This document shows, piece by piece, positions 9,322 through 12,500 of a stretch of 12,500 bases of DNA. The position numbers and the translations under genes are program-made. The stretch lies in contig BLFN01000941.1 of assembly GCA_014634225.1 (NCBI GenBank), positions 2,635,295 to 2,647,794 on the forward strand. The letters are read 5' to 3'. The notes below the pieces were generated by a model, which was not told the origin of the DNA, ran no database searches, and saw nothing but the letters and a program-made list of their open reading frames with translations. Source of the stretch: Acropora yongei. Taxonomy: Eukaryota > Cnidaria > Anthozoa > Scleractinia > Acroporidae. Within the stretch, counting starts at the first letter, position 1, and each line of letters opens with the position of its first letter.

Positions 9322-12300
9322 TATTAAAGGTTCTAAAATATGCAAATTAGCCAAGTGATGACGTCATCTACTCTACATATTCTGAAGGAATTTGTATTAG
9401 AATTGTTTGATTCTTTTCAATGGTATGTTGCTCAATGGTACCTCATTTGCATGATTCAGCAATCATATATATATGATATCTCGAGTTTGTGCCCTGATTT
9501 AATGCTTTTCGAGCTGAAAATCACTGAAATATTGAGATCAAGTGGGTGGGGACTGGAAAAAGAGTGAGTTGCTATGGTAACATAATTTTATAAAACCTGT
9601 AGGTGTTTTTCGTAGAACCACTAGCCTATCAGGTTTCAATGGTTTCTTCTGTAAATTGGCCCAGAGATACGTTCTCAGTATAATATTGGGTTAAGTCTAG
9701 GAAATTGAAGAAACTGAACATAGAAAGGCTGACGGTGCAGTTTGGATTAACTGTTATATATTTTCCAATATTTCGTCAGGCAAGGCCCGACTTCTTGACG
9801 GAATCACTGAAAATAAACAAACTAGTGGGAAGTTGACAGGGTTGACTATTTACGAAAGACAGTCGCGTAAATGATTATGGACAATCAATAACAAATCCAG
9901 AAAGCAGTAGGGAGAGGATTGAACCATTGAACCTGCAGGGACCTTCAGATTTCAAAGCCAGCGAGCGCCCTAAACCAATCGGCCAGGCATGCCTCCTTAA
10001 AGCTCATGCAGATGCATATTAAAATCGCCCTTTCTCGGTAGAGGTAAGCAGTTGTGTTATTTAAATACTATACCCGCAGGAACTTGGTTACTAAGCACGC
10101 CACCTTTGCCATCTTGGGAAGTAAACATGTCGGACAGTTGCAGAATGAAGCCTTCATTCAAATGAGTTTTCATTTATTCGAAACACATTTTCAAATTGAC
10201 TGCTGTAGCCCTTGGACAAAAAAATCTATTACAAAATCGTGTTAAAGGCAGGTTCAGAGTTCAAGGCAGTCTAAGTGAGCATTGGTGAATACTCACCTCG
10301 ACTCTGTCTCGTGAATATTCATCAATGTTCACTTCGCCCTCGGTGAATAATTGTTAAATATCAATATCCCTTCTTCATGCCCCAGACCAAGCCTTGATTA
10401 AAAGACAAAGTAAGAATAATCTTATTGGAAGATAAACCAACCTTTGCAAAACGAAGAAGTGGTGTTTTTAGACCACTGACCGTCGCTAAGGCATGTCACT
10501 ACTGGTTCCCCATGCAGCCTGTAGCCTTTGGGACAAGAAAAGTGACACGTAGTATCATATTCAGGAGAGGTCGTGCAGGAGAGCGGTGTCACCTGACCAT
10601 CCGCTGGAGGCAGAAGAACTTTACAGCGGACAACTGTACCAAAAAAAAAACAAATAAAAATCTTATTCAGTAAATGTTAAGGAATTTTGTGCTCACGGAA
10701 ACTCCTAAATATCGTTTGCGGACTAAAATCGAACCTGAAATCGTTCACAGATCTCTCTTTTCTCCTTTCTACCTATATGTCTAACACTAAGCAAAAAAGG
10801 AAAGGGTTGAGTGAGAATCCTGGTCACATTTTTAAATTTCAGATACTGATTTTAGAGAGTCAATAAAGTTCCGCCTCCTGCGTATCGACGTGAATGTGTT
10901 TTGTAAAAGCTTGTCGCAACTTTTAATTTTTCTTGCCGTTTCCCTTACCTTGACAGTAAGGTTCTTCACCAGACCAGGTGCCATTTGCTCGACAGACCCT
11001 CTCAGTCGAGCCGTTAATCTGGCGGTAGCCACGGGCGCAGTAAAAAAGGCATTTGTCACCAAACACGTTGTACAAAGAGTCGCCTCCGCAGCCAGACTGT
11101 ATGCTGTGAGGAGGGGGGATGAGTCGAGCACACTTCACCACTAAGGAAAGATAAATTAACCGTTGCCTGATTACTTGGTGCACTTACGAGCTAGTAAGAT
11201 CGACTCTTTAAACACCAACGAATCATGTCAGAATTCTGTATTTAAAGGTAATCAGAAAATATCAACCACTTGTGCAGAACTTTCCACTACAACTGCGGAA
11301 GGCCATTAACCATTTTCATGGTGCTTTTCTTTTCCTTGCTATCAAATTAAAGTTGTCATTTTAAATATTGTTTTTTACATACCTTCACATTTTGTCACAT
11401 TTCCCGTCCAGAAACCCATGGACGTAAGTGAATCTTTCTCGCAGACTCTTCGGCCAGAACCACTAATGGTGTGGCCATCTCGACAAGCAAAGGAACACTC
11501 TGATCCGTACTGATTTTCTTTGGTACACTGTAAGGATCCTCCTGCTGGGGCATACAACTTAGGCAGACAGCGGACCACTAAAAATGTAACAATAGTACAA
11601 AATTCACATTTGAAAACATTACTTCTTTACTTTATTTTGTTTTTGCTTAGACCATGCATCATTCATTCGGTAGGAAATGAATAACGCTTATTAGTGTTAG
11701 ATAGAGAACAAATCAGATTGCTTTAAACACCAATGTCAGTGAGTTGGTATATAATAAATAGCGATTATTCACCGAAGAGGACATAAATAGTACCGTAAAA
11801 TATCAACCACTTTCACTGACACTGAGGTAACTATCCTGAGTCACATCTGCCCTTACAGAAAGAAATGGGCTATGAATTAACTAGCGACCCAAAATAGTGT
11901 CTTAGTTGTGACAAAATGGTCGGAAATTGCTGTTCAACCTTGAGTTAGCCTATCAGATCGAACATGTAGAAAATACTATTCACTTATGTGGTATACACGA
12001 AAATAATGTATTGCATTGTCAACAGAGACAAAGGCAAGGAATGCCAGAAAACAACAACAACTTTGAAATACCTTGGTGGCAAAAGCCCTGTTTTAGAACT
12101 ACGTCACAGATAAACCATTTAATATATTGGCTCAAATTTCTTCCTACAGTAAATGTCATACTCCTTGCACAGTAGCATGCACTTTCAATCAGAAAAGGGG
12201 AAACGTTCCAAACAAAGTGCAAAGCTCTACTGGGACAAGTTACCTGAAACGAAAACTTTAAACTTGCATTCCGCAATGTTTCCTGATTTGTCTGAAGCCA

Positions 12301-12492
12301 AGTACCGGATGTTGTGCTCTCCAGAAGGAAATGAGTCCCCAGGTTGTTTTCCATAGTGAGTTATGTTGGGAATAAGGCCAGAGTTGTCTGTAGCTGAAGG
12401 ATGTGACCAAGTGACTTGTGACAACGTTGTACCTCTGTCAGCGGTGGCTACAATATGTGATGGACAGTTTGAGAATACTGGTGCTGAGACAT
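2838..12492 (-). CDS. Partial multi-exon gene: secreted HYR/sushi (CCP) mosaic protein, SVEP1-like
   Basis: Gene-level entry for eleven exons (12492-12244, 11577-11383, 11140-10949, 10633-10442, 9037-8786, 8327-8136, 7249-7052, 5752-5504, 4198-3953, 3518-3324, 3065-2838). Each exon length is a multiple of three, each border is AG/GT and each intron is phase 1, so the joined frame stays open throughout (about 730 residues). Domain order is HYR, three sushi, HYR, two sushi, two HYR, divergent sushi, Cys/polybasic segment. Known of the families: sushi and HYR modules are extracellular beta-sandwich units found in complement regulators, selectins, SRPX and SVEP1. Inferred role: adhesion or recognition outside the cell. 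Many NxS/T sequons fit passage through the secretory pathway. No signal peptide, membrane segment, promoter or definite terminus is visible, so both ends are open. Confidence 0.85.
3324..3518 (-). CDS. Exon J: divergent Trp-rich sushi-like domain
   Basis: An exon of 195 bases, acceptor CATTCAG and donor A|GTGAGT. It opens IECSDLPPPKGAGARAC like a sushi module and closes with a Trp-rich strand (GVWWPSNRFPDC). It has the six cysteines of the other sushi units, but the central part (FGRFCLPFCNNNSDFAQA) lacks the Gly-Tyr signature. The family call rests on cysteine spacing, size and position after a HYR pair. It could also be a lineage-specific cysteine module that only resembles sushi. Confidence 0.82.
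3722..3764 (+). repeat. GCCGTT/GCCGCT imperfect hexamer repeat
   Basis: About seven units of GCC plus GTT, GCT or TTT in tandem inside the intron between exons I and J. The frame would be a coding-like three-base period, but the surroundings have stops and no splice context. I read it as a microsatellite. Confidence 0.75.
3821..3931. repeat. Short TTAACCCC-bounded inverted-repeat element
   Basis: The ends TTAACCCCTTACCGACCG and (reverse complement of the right end) TTAACCCTTTCCCGTCC pair with few mismatches. Inside, GATTTTACTC occurs twice, at 3862-3871 and 3887-3896, 25 bases apart. The whole is 111 bases and lies in the intron between exons I and J. I infer a small non-autonomous DNA element or a family-specific interspersed repeat. 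Confidence 0.6.
3953..4198 (-). CDS. Exon I: HYR domain with an extra cysteine pair
   Basis: An exon of 246 bases, acceptor TTGTCGCAG and donor C|GTAAGT. The module begins GPQVVYCPPDQNI and ends NNPYNEPAVCQFTLSV, the two positions of the usual HYR cysteines. Two more Cys lie between them (IRCSHQSG and NVHCTAHD), which the other HYR modules here lack; they may form a second disulfide. The TDNSG signature is reduced to FKDNSKNP. The open frame continues to the right past the acceptor, but that upstream part is intronic. Confidence 0.88.
4871..4919. repeat. Long perfect palindrome with extended hairpin
   Basis: AATGCAATATCTGC (4881-4894) and its exact reverse complement GCAGATATTGCATT (4896-4909) are separated by one T. 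Beyond them TGACAT and ATGTCA extend the pairing after small bulges. It is part of the hairpin-rich unit inside the H-I intron. Confidence 0.8.
5018..5172. mobile_element. MITE-like element with nested inverted repeats
   Basis: The outer arms are AAAACAATTATTG (5018-5030) and CAATAATTGTTTA (5160-5172). Inner arms of about 35 bases at 5043-5078 and 5114-5148 both hold GCATGATATCAT and ATTATCAAAACC in inverted orientation with few mismatches. The loop is about 35 bases. It has no coding capacity. The palindrome at 4871-4919 may belong to the same insertion, which could then reach back to about 4790. Confidence 0.65.
5504..5752 (-). CDS. Exon H: HYR domain
   Basis: An exon of 249 bases, acceptor TCGTACAG. 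It encodes one HYR module: PPAFMRCPFDI with the first Cys, NWTQPFALDNSNRAPHV as a variant of the TDNSG signature (Leu-Asp-Asn-Ser-Asn), and TATDASGNKEECSFRIV with the second Cys. Sequons occur at NENS, NWT and NET. The donor is G|GTGATT, the least consensus-like in this gene, but the phase and the conserved domain end support it. The next domain is another HYR, making a tandem pair. Confidence 0.9.
5753..7051 (-). other. Intron G-H (1299 bases)
   Basis: It contains the 141-base palindromic element at its right-hand gene end. The remainder, about 6030-7050, is AT-rich. A 64-codon plus-strand frame at 6174-6368 shows no domain and no splice context. I see no further structure that I can name. 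Confidence 0.65.
5884..6024. mobile_element. MITE-like palindromic element, 141 bases
   Basis: The arms at 5884-5914 and 5994-6024 are inverted copies of about 31 bases with three mismatches; CTCATTTGCATTACAATG is identical in both. A second, inner pair (TTCGGGCT and AGCCCGAA) flanks the central loop. It is in the intron between exons G and H and encodes nothing. Confidence 0.7.
7052..7249 (-). CDS. Exon G: sushi (CCP) domain, six-cysteine type
   Basis: An exon of 198 bases, with a T-rich tract and acceptor TTCGCAG, and donor G|GTAAGC. The module opens RSCSSLSAPQYGF, has VCYFECRHGFFGNGG in the centre (Phe replaces the usual Tyr after Gly), and closes DGKWSKNESSILQC. Six Cys and one Trp are present, with a sequon at NES. 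The reading frame stays open past both borders for some distance, so splice sites and the phase pattern, not stops, set the ends. Confidence 0.9.
7250..8135 (-). other. Intron F-G (886 bases)
   Basis: No exon, repeat family or RNA gene recognised. A short inverted pair, GATGATAGTT near 7838 and GACTATCATC near 7896, is the only structure seen and is too small to interpret. Confidence 0.6.
8136..8327 (-). CDS. Exon F: sushi (CCP) domain, six-cysteine type
   Basis: An exon of 192 bases, acceptor CTATAG and consensus donor A|GTAAGT. The module reads LRCQKLFPPLNG, CDNTYGSTCKMMCNDGYNL, then GYWDKPVPVC. Six cysteines, the Gly-Tyr pair, the Pro-Pro-x-x-Gly turn and the Trp are all present. The final base is A rather than G, so the junction residue with exon G becomes Ile. 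Confidence 0.92.
8328..8785 (-). other. Intron E-F (458 bases)
   Basis: AT-rich, with nothing recognisable beyond the splice signals. The frame at 8476-8667 has no domain features. Confidence 0.6.
8786..9037 (-). CDS. Exon E: HYR domain
   Basis: An exon of 252 bases, acceptor CTTGCAG and donor G|GTAAGA. It encodes one HYR module of 84 residues: FGVTCPSNI with the first Cys, APVVATDNSGVVPSV as the signature strand, then TYNASDTAGNYKVCVFFV with the second Cys. Sequons occur at NYT and NAS. The module separates two blocks of sushi exons. A long open frame on the opposite strand (8724-9146) is a shadow of this exon. Confidence 0.92.
9914..9995 (-). repeat. tRNA-Ser-like SINE head or tRNA pseudogene
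   Basis: Read on the minus strand, TGGCCGATTGG (9975-9985) matches an A box and GGTTCAATCC (9916-9925) a B box, in the right order. Between them CTTTGAAATC (9948-9957) looks like an anticodon loop with TGA, as in tRNA-Ser. Eight bases (GGTTCAAT) are duplicated at the B box, and the acceptor arms do not pair well, so it is not a working tRNA. I infer a tRNA-derived SINE head transcribed in the past by RNA polymerase III, or a decayed tRNA copy. Confidence 0.6.
10275..10332. repeat. Imperfect hairpin repeat
   Basis: GTGAGCATTGGTGAATACTC (from 10275) and the reverse complement of 10311-10332 match at 19 of 22 positions. The loop is 14 bases. It probably belongs to a short interspersed element; another GGTGAATA follows just to the right. 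Confidence 0.65.
10442..10633 (-). CDS. Exon D: sushi (CCP) domain, six-cysteine type
   Basis: An exon of 192 bases with acceptor TGGTACAG, preceded by a run of T, and donor G|GTTGGT. It has no internal Met, so a search for ATG-initiated frames would miss it. The translation runs VRCKVLLPPADG, then TTCHFSCPKGYRLHGEP, then DGQWSKNTTSSFC. That gives all the sushi landmarks: six Cys, Gly-Tyr and Trp. The sequon NTT lies near the end. The donor GTTGGT is weaker than its neighbours, but the join to the next exon (Lys-Asp) keeps the frame. Confidence 0.9.
10634..10948 (-). other. Intron C-D (315 bases)
   Basis: Splice signals are clear at both ends, with a T-rich tract before the acceptor. Nothing else recognised. 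Confidence 0.65.
10949..11140 (-). CDS. Exon C: sushi (CCP) domain, six-cysteine type
   Basis: An exon of 192 bases with acceptor TCCTTAG and a strong donor G|GTAAGG. It encodes one sushi module: VKCARLIPPP opens it, GDKCLFYCARGYRQINGS is the central strand pair with the Gly-Tyr signature, and GTWSGEEPYC closes it with the conserved Trp and the PxC ending. Six cysteines are present. Two sequons (NGS, NGT) suggest glycosylation. The 5' codon is completed by the G of exon B to give Val-Val-Lys-Cys. Confidence 0.92.
11383..11577 (-). CDS. Exon B: sushi (CCP) domain, six-cysteine type
   Basis: An exon of 195 bases, acceptor TTTTTAG and donor G|GTATGT, phase 1 at both ends. It holds a single sushi module starting VRCLPKLYAP. 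Cysteines fall at RC, LQC, SEC, FAC, RVC and KC, which is six rather than the four of a classical complement repeat; the extra pair is like that of selectin CCPs. The usual Tyr in C..GY is replaced by His (CRDGHTISGSG), and the conserved Trp is present in GFWTGN. There is one sequon (NVT). GTG at 11576-11578 is not a start; it straddles the splice acceptor. Confidence 0.9.
11578..12243 (-). other. Intron A-B (666 bases)
   Basis: No exon inside; the frames at 11927-12175 and 12019-12354 are shadows or read-through of exon A. It shares the words CTTTAAACACCAA, ATGTCAG and AAATATCAACCACTT, in the same order, with the neighbouring intron B-C. Confidence 0.6.
12244..12492 (-). CDS. Exon A: HYR domain
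   Basis: An exon of 249 bases whose acceptor reads TTTACAG and whose donor is G|GTAACT. It translates as one complete HYR module of about 83 residues. Near the start is a FSNCPSHIV strand with the first conserved Cys. The middle has SHPSATDNSGLIPNIT, matching the HYR signature of Pro, Ala, Thr-Asp-Asn-Ser-Gly. The end has the ASDKSGNIAECKFKV strand with the second Cys. There is an N-glycosylation sequon at NIT. The last base (G) joins the TG of the next exon to make Val. This is the first exon visible; the gene continues to the right of the window. Confidence 0.9.
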
Positions 12493-12500
12493 CTGTAAAC

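Larger units (their letters stand above)
9038..10441 (-). other. Intron D-E (1404 bases)
   Basis: The longest intron seen. It holds the tRNA-like unit near 9914-9995 and the hairpin at 10275-10332. An AT-rich tract at about 9140-9200 and a TCATATATATATGA palindrome near 9465 are the only other features. Plus-strand frames here (9340-9567, 10054-10245) lack domains. Confidence 0.6.

Noticed and set aside
10425..10673. 82-codon plus-strand frame
   Set aside because: It is the complement of sushi exon D, which lacks an ATG but has all six cysteines and both splice sites on the minus strand.
12019..12354. 111-codon minus-strand frame overlapping exon A
   Set aside because: It is out of frame with the HYR module and runs into intron sequence.
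1..12500. CRISPR array, bacterial operon or prophage
   Set aside because: No regularly spaced identical repeats, no ribosome binding sites ahead of long frames, and clear introns throughout.

Overview
The window looks like nuclear DNA of an animal, most likely an anthozoan cnidarian such as a stony coral or sea anemone. The grounds are AT-rich spliced genes with introns of about 0.24 to 1.4 kb, an extracellular sushi (CCP) plus HYR mosaic protein, a decayed DIRS-order retroelement and several short inverted-repeat elements inside introns. The taxon is an inference; no species marker was seen.

Positions 2838-12492 hold the interior of one minus-strand gene, read from right to left. Eleven consecutive exons can be placed with AG/GT borders, and all of them begin and end in phase 1. 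In protein order they encode HYR, sushi, sushi, sushi, HYR, sushi, sushi, HYR, HYR, a divergent sushi, and a cysteine-containing segment that ends in an RRRR furin-like site. Every sushi unit has six cysteines. The product should be a large secreted or cell-surface adhesive or complement-like protein, and SVEP1-like (polydom-like) proteins are the nearest architecture I can name. The first exons, with the signal peptide, lie beyond 12500. The end of the gene is not settled: the last recognised exon either splices onward to the left or runs into a TAA at 2779-2781.

Positions 1 to about 1670, and perhaps to about 2200, hold a broken plus-strand DIRS-like retrotransposon. It has gag-like, reverse transcriptase, RNase H-tail and tyrosine recombinase pieces in the right order but in shifting frames, with stops and with the reverse transcriptase core missing. 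A tail with a repeated GGGCAGC-type motif follows.

The introns carry small non-coding elements. There is a TTAA-bounded inverted-repeat pair at 4503-5463 with a second hairpin-rich element inside it, a palindromic element at 5884-6024, a TTAACCCC-bounded repeat at 3821-3931, a hairpin at 10275-10332 and a tRNA-Ser-like SINE head or pseudogene at about 9914-9995. I saw no CRISPR array, bacterial operon or functional RNA gene. I found no clear sign of an undescribed biological system; the most worthwhile items are the unresolved 3' end of the gene, its polybasic segment and the exon-shuffling pattern.
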